Assembly: GCF_004791165.1 (NCBI RefSeq)
Contig: NZ_SRUZ01000013.1
Coordinates: 1-64,000 of the forward strand
Origin: Mesorhizobium sp. M8A.F.Ca.ET.218.01.1.1
Lineage (GTDB): Bacteria; Pseudomonadota; Alphaproteobacteria; Rhizobiales; Rhizobiaceae
DNA length: 64,000 nucleotides
Direction of reading: 5' to 3'
The notes beneath the pieces were generated by a model that worked only from the letters and a program-made list of their open reading frames with translations, was not told the origin of the DNA and made no database searches. The position numbers and the translations under genes were made by a program. Below are positions 1 through 8,749 of this stretch, piece by piece (the first letter of the stretch is position 1; the number at the start of each line of letters is the position of its first letter).

Positions 1-2
1 AG

Positions 3-125
3 AAACCGGAGATCCATCTCAAGACGCTCGGCAAGTCGGCCGAAGAGATGGTAGATACCCTGGAACACTGGCTGGACGAGCGTGACATTGCCGAAGAGCA
101 ATATGACAATGGCGGCGGCATCTGA
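3..125 (+). CDS. cysC: Adenylylsulfate kinase (CysC or CysNC), C-terminal end only
   Basis: Reading frame 3 is open from the left edge to a TGA at 123-125 and encodes about 40 residues containing PEIHLKTLGKSAEEMVD followed by an acidic tail. This resembles the end of APS kinase, which phosphorylates adenylylsulfate to PAPS in sulfate activation. In rhizobia this domain is often fused to CysN (CysNC/NodQ), which cannot be decided from the fragment. The frame overlaps the start of cysQ by about 23 bases, which supports co-transcription of sulfate-activation genes. The assignment rests on a short stretch plus the cysQ neighbour. Confidence 0.6.
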   Translation, partial: KPEIHLKTLGKSAEEMVDTLEHWLDERDIAEEQYDNGGGI

Positions 126-936
126 CGACAGGCCGATGCTCGAAATCTTCGAGCGGCTGGCGCTGGCGGCCGGGCGCGAGGTCATGCGCGTGTTCCATGC
201 CGGCTGCGCGGTCGACCGCAAATCGGACTCCTCGCCAGTGACCGAGGCGGACCGCGAGAGCGAGAAGATCATTCTTGCCGGCCTGCGTACGGAATTCCCC
301 GACATTCCCTGCGTGGCCGAGGAAGAAGCGGCTGCCGGTGTCATGCCGGGCGAACTTGGCGAGGCTTTCTTCCTTGTTGATCCGCTTGACGGCACCAAGG
401 AATTCGTCAACCGGCGCACCGACTTCACCGTCAATATCGCGCTTGTCCGCCATGGCGTGCCGGAAGTTGGCGTCGTCTTCGCCCCTTGCGGTGGCCGCTT
501 CTTTTCCGGTCTGCCGGGCAGGGCGGAAGTCCTCGACATCGACGGCGATTACCAGATTATCGCCCGTCGGCCAATTTCGGTGAGAACGGCCGCGTCGCCG
601 CTGGCAGTGGTCGCCAGCCGCTCGCACAACACGCCGGAAACCGAAGCCTATATTCGCGACCTTGGCGCCGCCGAGATCGTCTCGGTCGGTTCGTCGCTGA
701 AATTCTGCCTCCTCGCCAATGGCGAGGCGGATGTCTATCCGCGCTTCGGTCGCACCATGGAATGGGACACCGCGGCGGGTGACGCGGTGCTGCGCGCCGC
801 CGGCGGCACGACGCGCACGCTGGACGGCAAGCCCTTGGCCTATGGCAAGCGCAACCAGGCCGATGACGAGGACTTTGCCAATCCGCATTTCATTGCCAGC
901 GGCAGCGCTGCAACCGGAAGGCGCATCGAACGTTGA
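103..936 (+). CDS. cysQ: 3'(2'),5'-bisphosphate nucleotidase CysQ
   Basis: The product (277 residues) belongs to the inositol-monophosphatase superfamily. It removes the 3' phosphate from PAP and PAPS, recycling the by-product of sulfate assimilation. Visible metal-site motifs are the acidic AEEE at about residues 72-75, DPLDGTKEF at about 93-101 (the variant typical of CysQ) and WDTAAGDAVL near residue 221. The length is normal for the family. The ATG at 103 was chosen because GAAGAG lies just upstream. An in-frame GTG at 82 and ATG at 109 are alternatives. It overlaps the end of the preceding APS kinase, consistent with one sulfate-activation operon. Confidence 0.9.
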   Translation: MTMAAASDDRPMLEIFERLALAAGREVMRVFHAGCAVDRKSDSSPVTEADRESEKIILAGLRTEFPDIPCVAEEEAAAGVMPGELGEAFFLVDPLDGTKEFVNRRTDFTVNIALVRHGVPEVGVVFAPCGGRFFSGLPGRAEVLDIDGDYQIIARRPISVRTAASPLAVVASRSHNTPETEAYIRDLGAAEIVSVGSSLKFCLLANGEADVYPRFGRTMEWDTAAGDAVLRAAGGTTRTLDGKPLAYGKRNQADDEDFANPHFIASGSAATGRRIER

Positions 937-995
937 GGTGGAAACCTCCCGTAGATGGCCTATCCTGTATGGACGTTCCCTGAGTCGGTAGTTGA

Positions 996-2258
996 ATGTC
1001 CTTTTTTCAGAAATGCCATGCCGTCACTTTGGGCGGATTTCCGGTATGGACCAGCAGTCGCGATGAACTAGGCCTCAGGATGTTGCTGGGCCTCTACGCC
1101 CTCTCTCCCGCCCTTTTCGTCTTCGTCGAAATGTCTCCCACTGCCCTGGCATTTGTCGCGGCACTCATGGGTGCTCTTACACTTTTTACCAAGGGGGCAC
1201 GCTTTGGCAGGGCAACGATAGGCCTGGCCGTCACTCTGGCTCTCTTGTCCGGCTTTGTCCTGTCGAGCGCCCTGTGGTCGATCGACGCGAGCCGCTCTCT
1301 CATGGCGGCGAAGGACGTGTTTGGCTACTCGGTCGCCGCCATCTTGCTGTTTGAGTGCATTCTGGCGCTTCCGGACGCTCAACGCGACCGGCTGGCACGG
1401 GTCTCGTTATTCGGCATGTTGATTGGCCTGGTGTCGGTGATGGGTTGGGAACTGTATTTTGCGTTTTTGACCGAAGATCCAAGATTTGTGGAAAATGTTT
1501 TCACCCTCCACAAGATCACGGTCTACGGAGCTTTTTTTGCCGTCATATTTCTTGCGCAGCCGAGGCTGGTCTGGAAGGGGCTTGCGGCTCTCTTTGCCGT
1601 GCTGACATTGCTCTACGGCCAATCGACCGGCGTCAATCTGGCGATTGTCTTCGTGGCGGCGATGTTTGTCATGCCCGCCAAATACCGCCAGCACGCCTTG
1701 GTCGGATTCTTCGCCGCCTATTTGTCTCTTGCCCTGATTGCCCCTTTCGTCGTCTCGCCGCTGTTTGCCTACCTCAAAACAACGGGCTGGCTGGCTTTCT
1801 ATCCGGGAACGTTCGCCGCGCGGCTTGATCTTTGGCAGATGATCTCGCCCCACATTGCGGAGCAGCCGGTTCTCGGCCATGGCGCCAATACGATGAGAAA
1901 CGCGGTCGGGGTCGTGGTGAATCCCACATATTACGCGCAGGCGGATCTTCCGAGCGCGCACAATATCGTATTCGATTTGTGGTACGAGTTGGGAGCGCTG
2001 GGCATCATTGTGTACGGGGTGCTCCTGGGCACGATCATAAGAATGATCGGCCGTTTGAGCGGCCCCTGCCATTTCATAGCCAGCAGCTATCTGATCATAG
2101 CTGTTGTCGAACTGTCGGTCGACCATCGGATCTGGTTGTCATGGGTGCTGGGCACTTTGGTCTTCACAGCGGGCATCTGCATATTGCAGTGCCGTTCCGT
2201 GGCCCGGCCGGGAACGGATGACCGGATCACAAGACGCGCGGCGACCTTCTCAAAATAG
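996..2258 (+). CDS. O-antigen ligase / polymerase family membrane protein
   Basis: The 420-residue product has about ten hydrophobic segments, starting near residues 28-45 and 50-65. A large extracytoplasmic loop follows, with the segment PSAHNIVFDLWYELG (about residues 316-330) and then another membrane span. That histidine-containing loop followed by a membrane span is the pattern of the Wzy/WaaL/ExoQ family, which joins or polymerises surface polysaccharide at the periplasmic face. The polysaccharide cannot be named from sequence. It starts 59 bases after cysQ and converges on a sugar aminotransferase gene, so a polysaccharide context is plausible. No promoter was identified. Confidence 0.75.
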   Translation: MSFFQKCHAVTLGGFPVWTSSRDELGLRMLLGLYALSPALFVFVEMSPTALAFVAALMGALTLFTKGARFGRATIGLAVTLALLSGFVLSSALWSIDASRSLMAAKDVFGYSVAAILLFECILALPDAQRDRLARVSLFGMLIGLVSVMGWELYFAFLTEDPRFVENVFTLHKITVYGAFFAVIFLAQPRLVWKGLAALFAVLTLLYGQSTGVNLAIVFVAAMFVMPAKYRQHALVGFFAAYLSLALIAPFVVSPLFAYLKTTGWLAFYPGTFAARLDLWQMISPHIAEQPVLGHGANTMRNAVGVVVNPTYYAQADLPSAHNIVFDLWYELGALGIIVYGVLLGTIIRMIGRLSGPCHFIASSYLIIAVVELSVDHRIWLSWVLGTLVFTAGICILQCRSVARPGTDDRITRRAATFSK

Positions 2259-2316
2259 CGGCGCGAAGCGCACGACCGCCTATGCCGGCGAGGTGTCGCC
2301 TCTGGTATCCGGCGCC

Positions 2317-3459
2317 TTATTCGGCCGCGGCCTGCGCCGAGTTCGAGCCGATATAGTTGCGGATCGTTTCGATGATCCGGTTCTGGTCAGCCTCGCTGAG
2401 ATAGGGGTGCATCGGCAGGCACAGGATGCGTTTCGGCAGGTCCTCCGAAACCGCGAGACCGGTCGGCGTGCGCGGGTAGTCGCGATAGGCGATCTGCTCA
2501 TGCAGCGGCTTGACATAGTAGATGACGGACGGGATGCCCTTTTCGCTCAGATGCCCCTTAAGGCCATCGCGTTTCGGCGTCTCGATCGCGTATTGCGCCC
2601 ACGCCGAGCGGCTGCCATCCAGGTTGCGGGCGGCGGTGACGATGTCGCCGAGGCCTTCCGCGTAACGCTGGGCGACCACTTGCCGCGCCACCATTTCTTC
2701 CTCGAGGATGGCGAGCTTCTCGATCAGGATCGCCGCCTGAAGCGTATCGAGCCGTGAATTGATGCCGACGCGGACGTTGTCGTACTGCGTCTCGCCCTTG
2801 CCGTGGAAGGCGAAGGAACGCAGCGCGTCGGCCAGAGCGTCGTCATTGGTGAACATCGCGCCGCCGTCGCCATAGCAGCCGAGCGGCTTGGCCGGATAGA
2901 AGCTGGTCGAGCCGACATGGCCGAACCCGCCGCACATCCTGCCTTCGAGCGAGCCACCCATGGACTGGGCGGCATCCTCGATCACCAATAGGCCTTCGCG
3001 ATTGGCGATGGCCATGATCGCCTCATAGTCGGCGGCAAGACCGAACAGGTCGACGGGGATGATCGCCTTCGGCTTCAGTCGGCCTTCCTTCTTGATGGCC
3101 GCGATCGCCGCCTCGAGGCTGGCGATGTCGATGTTGTAGGTCTTCGGATCGACATCGACGAAAACCGGCTCGGCCTTGGCCAGCGCCACCACTTCCGCCG
3201 TGGCGGCGAAGGTAAAGCTCGGCACGAACACCGCGTCACCTGGGCCGATGCCGGCGGCGAACAGCGGCAAAAGCAATGCGTCGGTGCCGTTGGCGCAGGC
3301 AACCACATGCTTGACGCCGACATAGGCGGCGAGCTTCTTCTCGAATTCGGCGACCTGGGGGCCTAGGATGTAGCGGCCATCTTCGACGACGTGGTCGACC
3401 GCGGCTTTCAGCCGGTCGCGGATTCGTTCGCGCTGCGCGCCAAGATCGATGAACTGCAT
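2317..3459 (-). CDS. DegT/DnrJ/EryC1/StrS sugar aminotransferase, WbpE-like
   Basis: This PLP-dependent aminotransferase has about 380 residues. It opens with MQFIDLGAQRERI and carries the cofactor lysine in SFYPAKPLGCYGDGG, plus NSRLDTLQAAIL and the C-terminal LCLPMHPYLS, all typical of the family. It closely resembles remembered WbpE sequences, enzymes that aminate a keto-hexuronate nucleotide sugar for O-antigen synthesis. The frame is open further upstream to 3549, but the family begins at MQFIDLG, so 3459 is the chosen start. It converges with the O-antigen-ligase-like gene. The exact nucleotide-sugar substrate is inferred, not shown. Confidence 0.85.
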   Translation of the reverse strand: MQFIDLGAQRERIRDRLKAAVDHVVEDGRYILGPQVAEFEKKLAAYVGVKHVVACANGTDALLLPLFAAGIGPGDAVFVPSFTFAATAEVVALAKAEPVFVDVDPKTYNIDIASLEAAIAAIKKEGRLKPKAIIPVDLFGLAADYEAIMAIANREGLLVIEDAAQSMGGSLEGRMCGGFGHVGSTSFYPAKPLGCYGDGGAMFTNDDALADALRSFAFHGKGETQYDNVRVGINSRLDTLQAAILIEKLAILEEEMVARQVVAQRYAEGLGDIVTAARNLDGSRSAWAQYAIETPKRDGLKGHLSEKGIPSVIYYVKPLHEQIAYRDYPRTPTGLAVSEDLPKRILCLPMHPYLSEADQNRIIETIRNYIGSNSAQAAAE

Positions 3460-3590
3460 GTCGGCCTCAATACCTGCCACTAACCGGCCCGCTGGTACCA
3501 GACTTGGCGCGGCTGAAAAAGCCGGCTGCGGGCCGGGCATATGGCGCAAGTGTCGCAGCCCGTTACCGTGTTTTGCCGGCGCATTGGCCT

Positions 3591-3612
3591 AAAAAGCCGG
3601 GAATCCGGCCTT
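3591..3612 (-). terminator. Rho-independent terminator of the frcR-fucU-kinase operon
   Basis: On the minus strand a GCCGG / CCGGC stem with a four-base loop is followed by five T residues. It lies 77 bases beyond the stop codon of the PfkB kinase gene and upstream of the aminotransferase start, so it fits the end of the leftward sugar operon. The core stem is only five base pairs, extended by an imperfect outer part. Confidence 0.55.
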
Positions 3613-3688
3613 GGCGGCGCAATTCAGGCCATGTCTATCGCGGTTTTCCGGCGCATGGAAACATAAAGTGATCGCGCTGGAGGGCCGA

Positions 3689-4612
3689 TCAGCCGATCTC
3701 GTGCCGCCATGGGGAATTGGCGCCGGCCCGTGATACCGTCACCGCCGCCGCCTTGGCGCCGAGCGCCAATGCTTTGCCGATAGCGTCTTGCGACAGGCTG
3801 GAAATCGCCGCCTTCGTCAGCAGGCCTTGCTCATGCAGGGAGGCAAGGATGCCGGCATTGAACGTGTCTCCGGCGCCGACGGTGTCCACCACCTTCACTG
3901 TCTCCGGCATGACGGTGACACGGTGCTGCTTGCTATAGCCAACGGCGCCTTCGCTGCCATGCGTGACGACGATCAGTTTCGGGCCGCGGTCGAGCCAATT
4001 GCGCACGACATCCTCGTGCGAACCGGCTTCACCGAACCAGTTGAGGTCTTCGTCCGAAAGTTTGACGATGTCGGCCATCGCCATCATCTCCCGGATGCGC
4101 CTGAGGTGCTTGGCCTTGTCGGGGATGAAGTTCGGCCGGATGTTGGGATCGAGCATCATCACGCGGGCCTCGTGCTCGCGCCGCATGAATTCCTCATAGG
4201 CCGAGCCAGCCGGCTCCGAGATCAGGCTGATGGCGCCGAACAGCATCGCCTCGATCTCGCCGCCGAGTTGCGGCAGGTCCTCGATGGTCAGCATGCGCCC
4301 GGCCGTGTTCTCGTCATAGAAGGTGTAGGTCGCCTGGCCGTTGTTCAGCCGCACGAAGGCCAGTGTCGTCGGCCGGGGCGATGTGTGCGCGTAGGTCGAA
4401 CTGACCTTGCTCGCTCCGAGCGCCTCCCTGAATTGCCCGCCAAACAGGTCCGACGACAGGCCGGAGAAGAAGCCGGCCGGCGCGCCGAGCCGGCCGAGTG
4501 CGATCGCCGTGTTGAAAACAGCGCCGCCGACATAGGGAGCGAAGGCCGGCTCACCCTGCGTGGTGGTGCGCGGCAGCATGTCGATGAGGGCTTCGCCACA
4601 GCAGAGGATCAT
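3689..4612 (-). CDS. PfkB-family carbohydrate kinase, probable fructokinase
   Basis: The product (307 residues) is a ribokinase/PfkB-type sugar kinase. It has the N-terminal GGAVFNTAIALGRLG substrate-site motif and the C-terminal signature DTVGAGDTFNAG (about residues 247-258), whose final Asp is the catalytic base. It would phosphorylate the sugar imported by the neighbouring Frc-type transporter, giving fructose 6-phosphate if the sugar is fructose. The start overlaps the stop of the FucU-like gene by four bases (ATGA), so the two are translationally coupled. In the Sinorhizobium frc locus, as remembered, the kinase follows the transporter genes; here it sits in the divergent regulator operon. 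Confidence 0.85.
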   Translation of the reverse strand: MILCCGEALIDMLPRTTTQGEPAFAPYVGGAVFNTAIALGRLGAPAGFFSGLSSDLFGGQFREALGASKVSSTYAHTSPRPTTLAFVRLNNGQATYTFYDENTAGRMLTIEDLPQLGGEIEAMLFGAISLISEPAGSAYEEFMRREHEARVMMLDPNIRPNFIPDKAKHLRRIREMMAMADIVKLSDEDLNWFGEAGSHEDVVRNWLDRGPKLIVVTHGSEGAVGYSKQHRVTVMPETVKVVDTVGAGDTFNAGILASLHEQGLLTKAAISSLSQDAIGKALALGAKAAAVTVSRAGANSPWRHEIG

Positions 4613-5055
4613 GGCTTCCTGGTCTCCGGCGGATAGATCACGCCCTTGCGGATGATGATGTTGGCGTAAAGCCGCGGCTCGCTCGTCGCGACGATGGCAT
4701 GCGCCGATTTGACCCGTGCATAGAAGTCGGCGCCGGCCAGCGCAACCACCTTGCGGCCTGGTGCACGTTTGGCGCAGATCGCCTCCATTTCACGATGGAC
4801 AGGGTCGGCAAGCGACGGATCGCCTTTCACCGAGGCTCGAAACAGCGCCTCCGGAACCGCGTCGTCGACCGGAAGCAGCGTCAGTATCGCGTCGAGTACG
4901 GGAATGAGGGCATGGCCGTCGGTCCGGATGAGGCGTCTTGCCTGCTCCAGCGCCGGATAGTTCCCGTCGACCAGGGCAATCTCGTCACCATGCCCCATGG
5001 CGCGCAACGTTGCCAGAAGCTCCGGACCAAGCAGCGCCGGAATCCCGATCAGCAT
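4609..5055 (-). CDS. RbsD/FucU-family sugar mutarotase
   Basis: The 148-residue product contains the family hallmarks PELLATLRAMGHGDEI (residues 11-26), with the conserved catalytic-region His-Gly-Asp, and a C-terminal YANIIIRKGVI. FucU and RbsD interconvert anomers of free sugars so that the imported form matches the downstream kinase. The gene begins directly after the frcR-like stop (no gap) and overlaps the kinase gene by four bases, which suggests one leftward mRNA. The sequence looks closer to FucU (fucose mutarotase) than to RbsD, but the sugar used here is probably that of the linked transporter. Confidence 0.85.
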   Translation of the reverse strand: MLIGIPALLGPELLATLRAMGHGDEIALVDGNYPALEQARRLIRTDGHALIPVLDAILTLLPVDDAVPEALFRASVKGDPSLADPVHREMEAICAKRAPGRKVVALAGADFYARVKSAHAIVATSEPRLYANIIIRKGVIYPPETRKP

Positions 5056-6282
5056 TCAGGCGCTCCTGGCGATCGTCGTCGAACCGATCAGGAAGCGTTC
5101 GGAAAGCGGCAAGCTGGCGCCGCCGAGCGCCCGTGCATGGATGCCCACGCTTCCCTCGCGGACCGCCGGAAGTTTCAGCCCTTCGCCGTCGATGGCGCCG
5201 ATTGCCGTCACGACCGCCTCGACCAGCTTCTTGCGCACGGCCTTCGGCATCCACCCGTCGATCACCGCGGCCTCGAAATCGATGACCGAGGACGCTGCGA
5301 CGATGGCGTAAGCGAGTGCCTGCGAGGCGCTGGCGATCCACTCGTCGAGTTCGGCGCCGATCTCCCCCCAATCCTCGGGTGAGGTCCACAGATACGAGGC
5401 CTCGACGCCACGCGCATTGAGTGTTTTTTCGAGCATGGCGATCGAGGCCACGTCGATCAGCTGGGTCGGTTTTCCACCCGGCCCGGGCACGGGCATGGAG
5501 CCGAGCGCGCCGGCATTGCCGGTCGGTCCGCCGAACAGCCGGCCGTTGAGCACAATGCCGCCACCGGCAAAGGCGCCGATGTAGAAATAGACGAAGTCCC
5601 GCGCCGCGCCCGTCTGGCCGAAGACCAGTTCGGCGCCGCAGGCCGAGGTGGCGTCGTTCTGCAGATAGACCGGAAAATCGCACTGCGTCTGGATGTCGGT
5701 CCTGATATCGCGATGGCGCCATTCGTCCATGACCTCGCGCGGCGCGCCGGCGGTGTCGGCCCAGTTCCACAGCTCGAACGGCATGGCGATGCCGAGTCCG
5801 GCAATGCGTTTGTCCTGCGCCGGTGTCAGCGCGCCGCGCATCGTCTTCATGCCTGACGTGACGAACTCGACCGTTTCGCGTGGGGCAGGGTAGCGGTAGG
5901 AGTGCTGCAGCATTGCGCGCACGTTGCCGAGGAAATCGATCAGCACGAGTTCGGCGCTGCGGCGGCCGATCTTGAGGCCGATGAAGAAGGCGCCTTCGGG
6001 GTTGAGCGCCATGGGGATCGAGGGCTGGCCGATCTTGCCGCGCAACGGCGCCTGACGGACGAGCAGGCTTTCTTCCTCCAGTTCGCGCATGATGACCGAG
6101 ACTGTCTGCGCCGAAAGTCCGGTCATGCGGGCGATGTCGGACTTCGCCAGACTGCCGTGCTGACGCACCAGCGAAAGCACCAGGCGCTCATTGTGATCGC
6201 GCATGCCGCTCTGGTTGGTGCCGCGGTGAATAAGGCTCTCATTCGCTTCGGGCGAACCATGCCTCGCAGTGGCGGTCTCCAC
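5056..6282 (-). CDS. frcR: ROK-family transcriptional regulator, FrcR-like
   Basis: The product (408 residues) has an N-terminal winged helix (LSLVRQHGSLAKSDIARMTG, about residues 34-53) followed by a ROK sugar-kinase-like domain with a GAFAGGGIVLNGRLFGG segment. ROK repressors of this kind release DNA on binding the sugar or its phosphate. The GTG at 6282 was chosen because GGGAGGAA lies seven bases upstream, although the frame is open to 6351. It is divergent from frcB, and the intergenic region carries a long palindrome that is a good operator candidate. Linkage to FrcBCA suggests it senses fructose, an inference from context. Confidence 0.85.
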   Translation of the reverse strand: METATARHGSPEANESLIHRGTNQSGMRDHNERLVLSLVRQHGSLAKSDIARMTGLSAQTVSVIMRELEEESLLVRQAPLRGKIGQPSIPMALNPEGAFFIGLKIGRRSAELVLIDFLGNVRAMLQHSYRYPAPRETVEFVTSGMKTMRGALTPAQDKRIAGLGIAMPFELWNWADTAGAPREVMDEWRHRDIRTDIQTQCDFPVYLQNDATSACGAELVFGQTGAARDFVYFYIGAFAGGGIVLNGRLFGGPTGNAGALGSMPVPGPGGKPTQLIDVASIAMLEKTLNARGVEASYLWTSPEDWGEIGAELDEWIASASQALAYAIVAASSVIDFEAAVIDGWMPKAVRKKLVEAVVTAIGAIDGEGLKLPAVREGSVGIHARALGGASLPLSERFLIGSTTIARSA

Positions 6283-6344
6283 CCTGTTCCTCCCGTCGTT
6301 TCCCCGGCAATGCTTTTGGGTCAGAATGAGTGAAGGACGCAAGG

Positions 6345-6382
6345 CTGTCAATAATAAATAAGAGTGATTTAATTATTGACAG
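6345..6382. promoter_or_regulatory. Divergent operator-promoter palindrome between frcR and frcB
   Basis: Inverted arms CTGTCAATAAT (6345-6355) and ATTATTGACAG (6372-6382) are perfectly complementary, and most of the AT-rich centre is also nearly symmetrical. Each arm contains TTGACA reading outward: 6376-6381 on the plus strand towards frcB, and 6346-6351 on the minus strand towards frcR. A bound ROK repressor would therefore cover the -35 boxes of both genes. No good -10 box is obvious. Confidence 0.6.
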
Positions 6383-6494
6383 ATGCCTTGGTCTGGTGTT
6401 TTTTGATCTGGCATCCGCGCTGGGAGAAGTCGCCTGGATGCCGTGCGGGTGCCGGTTGGCCGGCATTCGAAAATGTTCCACTGGGAGGAAAATC

Positions 6495-7529
6495 GTGACC
6501 AATACAAAATTGTTGAAGTCCACCGTTTTTGCGGCGGCCGCGCTGGGTCTGATGGCGTTCGCTTCGTCCGCATCCGCCGCCGGCGTCGGCGCCTGCCTGA
6601 TCACCAAGACCGACACCAATCCGTTCTTCGTCAAGATGAAGGAGGGCGCTACCGCCAAGGCCAAGGAACTCGGCGTCGATCTCAAGACCTATGCGGGCAA
6701 GATCGACGGTGACAGCGAGAGCCAGGTGGCGGCGATCGAAAGCTGCATCGCCGACGGCGCCAAGGGCATTTTGATCACCGCGTCCGACACCAAGGGCATC
6801 GTGCCGACGGTGAAGAAGGCGCGCGATGCGGGCCTGCTGGTGATTGCGCTCGACACGCCGCTCGATCCGATCGACGCCGCCGACGCGACCTTCGCAACCG
6901 ACAATCTGGAGGCCGGCAAGCTGATCGGTGCCTGGGCCGCCGCGACGCTGGGCGACAAGGCCAAGGACGCCAAGATCGGCTTCCTCGACCTGACCCCCTC
7001 GCAGCCGACCGTGGACGTTCTGCGCGATCAGGGCTTCATGATGGGCTACGGCATCGACGTGAAGGATCCCAACAAGATCGGCGATGAGACCGATCCGCGT
7101 ATCGTCGGCCACGATGTGACGAACGGCAATGAAGAGGGCGGCCGCAAGGCGATGGAAAACCTTCTGCAGAAGGACAACACCATCACCGTCATTCACACCA
7201 TCAACGAGCCGGCCGCGGTCGGTGCCTACCAGGCGCTCAAGGCCGTCGGCCTCGAAAGCCAGGTGCTGATCGTCTCGGTCGACGGCGGCTGCCCCGGCGT
7301 GAAGTCGGTCACCGAAGGCGTCATCGGCGCCACCTCGCAGCAATATCCGCTGCAGATGGCCGCGCTCGGCATCGAGGCGATCGCCGCTTTCGCCAAGGAT
7401 GGTACCAAGCCGAAGCCGACCGAGGGCAAGAACTTCTTCGACACCGGCGTCAACCTCGTCACCGACAAGCCGGCCAAGGGCGTCAAGTCCATCGACACCA
7501 AGGAAGGCCTCGCCAAGTGCTGGGGCTGA
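6495..7529 (+). CDS. frcB: Sugar ABC transporter periplasmic binding protein, FrcB-like
   Basis: This is a 344-residue periplasmic-binding protein of the ribose/fructose type. It has a signal peptide (VTNTKLLKSTVF, then a hydrophobic stretch, then cleavage after ASAA near residue 25) and the family segments ITKTDTNPFFVKM and GVIGATSQQYPLQM. It captures the sugar and delivers it to FrcC/FrcA. The GTG at 6495 has GGGAGGAA five bases upstream; earlier in-frame starts would destroy the signal peptide. A GC-rich hairpin follows the gene. Fructose specificity is inferred from resemblance to the Sinorhizobium Frc system. Confidence 0.88.
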   Translation: MTNTKLLKSTVFAAAALGLMAFASSASAAGVGACLITKTDTNPFFVKMKEGATAKAKELGVDLKTYAGKIDGDSESQVAAIESCIADGAKGILITASDTKGIVPTVKKARDAGLLVIALDTPLDPIDAADATFATDNLEAGKLIGAWAAATLGDKAKDAKIGFLDLTPSQPTVDVLRDQGFMMGYGIDVKDPNKIGDETDPRIVGHDVTNGNEEGGRKAMENLLQKDNTITVIHTINEPAAVGAYQALKAVGLESQVLIVSVDGGCPGVKSVTEGVIGATSQQYPLQMAALGIEAIAAFAKDGTKPKPTEGKNFFDTGVNLVTDKPAKGVKSIDTKEGLAKCWG

Positions 7530-7557
7530 TGCTGGCCTGACCGGTAACAGAACCGAT

Positions 7558-7584
7558 CGGCCGGGGGGACTTGATCCCCGGCCG
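7558..7584 (+). other. Intercistronic stem-loop after the binding-protein gene
   Basis: CGGCCGGGG and CCCCGGCCG form a perfect nine-base-pair stem with a nine-base loop in the 158-base gap between frcB and the permease gene. No T-run follows, so it is more likely an mRNA-stabilising or partial-attenuation hairpin that keeps binding-protein expression above permease expression than a full terminator. Confidence 0.5.
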
Positions 7585-7687
7585 CATCGGGTGGACGATA
7601 CATCACTGTAAACGCGAACAATCCCGGCGACAGACCGGAAGGCGTGGACGGCGTAAGCGCGTGGCTGAAGCCCTACGGGGAGGAAAC

Positions 7688-8749
7688 ATGGCTCAAGCTC
7701 AGGAATTCGAGAAGGTTCTCTCGGCCAGCGACACAAGCGTGGCCGCTTTCGACGAGCACAAATCAGCCGTCAAGCGCATCCAGCATTTTCTGCATTCAAC
7801 GCCGGCGGCGGTGCCGCTGATCGTGCTGCTTCTGTCGATCATCATCTTCGGCATCGCGATCGGAGGGCGGTTCTTCTCGTCCTACACGCTGACGCTGATC
7901 CTGCAGCAGATCGCCATCGTCGGCATTCTCGGGGCCGCTCAGACTCTGGTCATCCTGACCGCCGGCATTGACCTGTCGATCGGGGTGATCATGGTGATTT
8001 CTGCCGTGATCATGGGCAATTGCGCGGTCAGCTACGGCATGCCGAGCGTGCTCGCCGTGGCGATCGGGCTTGCCGCCGGTGCGGCTTGCGGGCTGCTGAA
8101 CGGACTGCTGGTCGCCTATATGAAGTTGCCGCCCTTCATCGTGACGCTTGGCACCTGGAACATCGTCATGGCCACGAACTTCATCTATTCGGCCAATGAG
8201 ACGATCCGCGACACCGACGTCGACACTCAAGCGCCGCTGCTGCATCTGTTCGCCCTGAGCTTCAAGGTCGGCACGGCGGTGCTGACGCTCGGTGTCATTG
8301 CCACGGTCGTGCTCGTGATGGTCCTTTGGTACGTGCTCAACCACACCGCATGGGGCCGTCATGTCTACGCCGTCGGCGACGACCAGGAGGCGGCGAAGCT
8401 GTCTGGCATCCAGACCAAGAAGGTGCTGGTGACGGTCTACACCCTTGCCGGGCTGATCGCCGCTTTCGCGGCCTGGGTCTCCATCGGCCGCAACGGCTCG
8501 ATCTCGCCATCAGCCGCCGTCACCGACTACAATCTGCAGGCCATCACCGCGACGGTGATCGGTGGTATTTCTCTCTTCGGCGGTCGCGGCTCCATCCTCG
8601 GCACCTTGTTCGGCGCGATGATCGTCGGCGTCGTCTCGATGGGCCTCAACATGCTGGGCGCCGATCCGCAATGGAAAGTGCTCCTCACCGGCGTGCTGAT
8701 CATCGGCGCCGTCGCCATCGACCAATGGATCAGAAAGGTTTCGGCATGA
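7688..8749 (+). CDS. frcC: Sugar ABC transporter permease, FrcC-like
   Basis: The product (353 residues) is a RbsC-type permease with about eight to ten membrane spans beginning near residue 40. It contains the family segment GILGAAQTLVILTAGIDLS and the EAA-like loop GGISLFGGRGSILGTLFGA. It forms the inner-membrane channel of the importer. The ATG at 7688 has GGGGAGGAA directly upstream. The longer open frame (from 7571) runs through the hairpin region and is not supported. The last four bases overlap the ATPase gene (ATGA), indicating coupled translation. Confidence 0.9.
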   Translation: MAQAQEFEKVLSASDTSVAAFDEHKSAVKRIQHFLHSTPAAVPLIVLLLSIIIFGIAIGGRFFSSYTLTLILQQIAIVGILGAAQTLVILTAGIDLSIGVIMVISAVIMGNCAVSYGMPSVLAVAIGLAAGAACGLLNGLLVAYMKLPPFIVTLGTWNIVMATNFIYSANETIRDTDVDTQAPLLHLFALSFKVGTAVLTLGVIATVVLVMVLWYVLNHTAWGRHVYAVGDDQEAAKLSGIQTKKVLVTVYTLAGLIAAFAAWVSIGRNGSISPSAAVTDYNLQAITATVIGGISLFGGRGSILGTLFGAMIVGVVSMGLNMLGADPQWKVLLTGVLIIGAVAIDQWIRKVSA

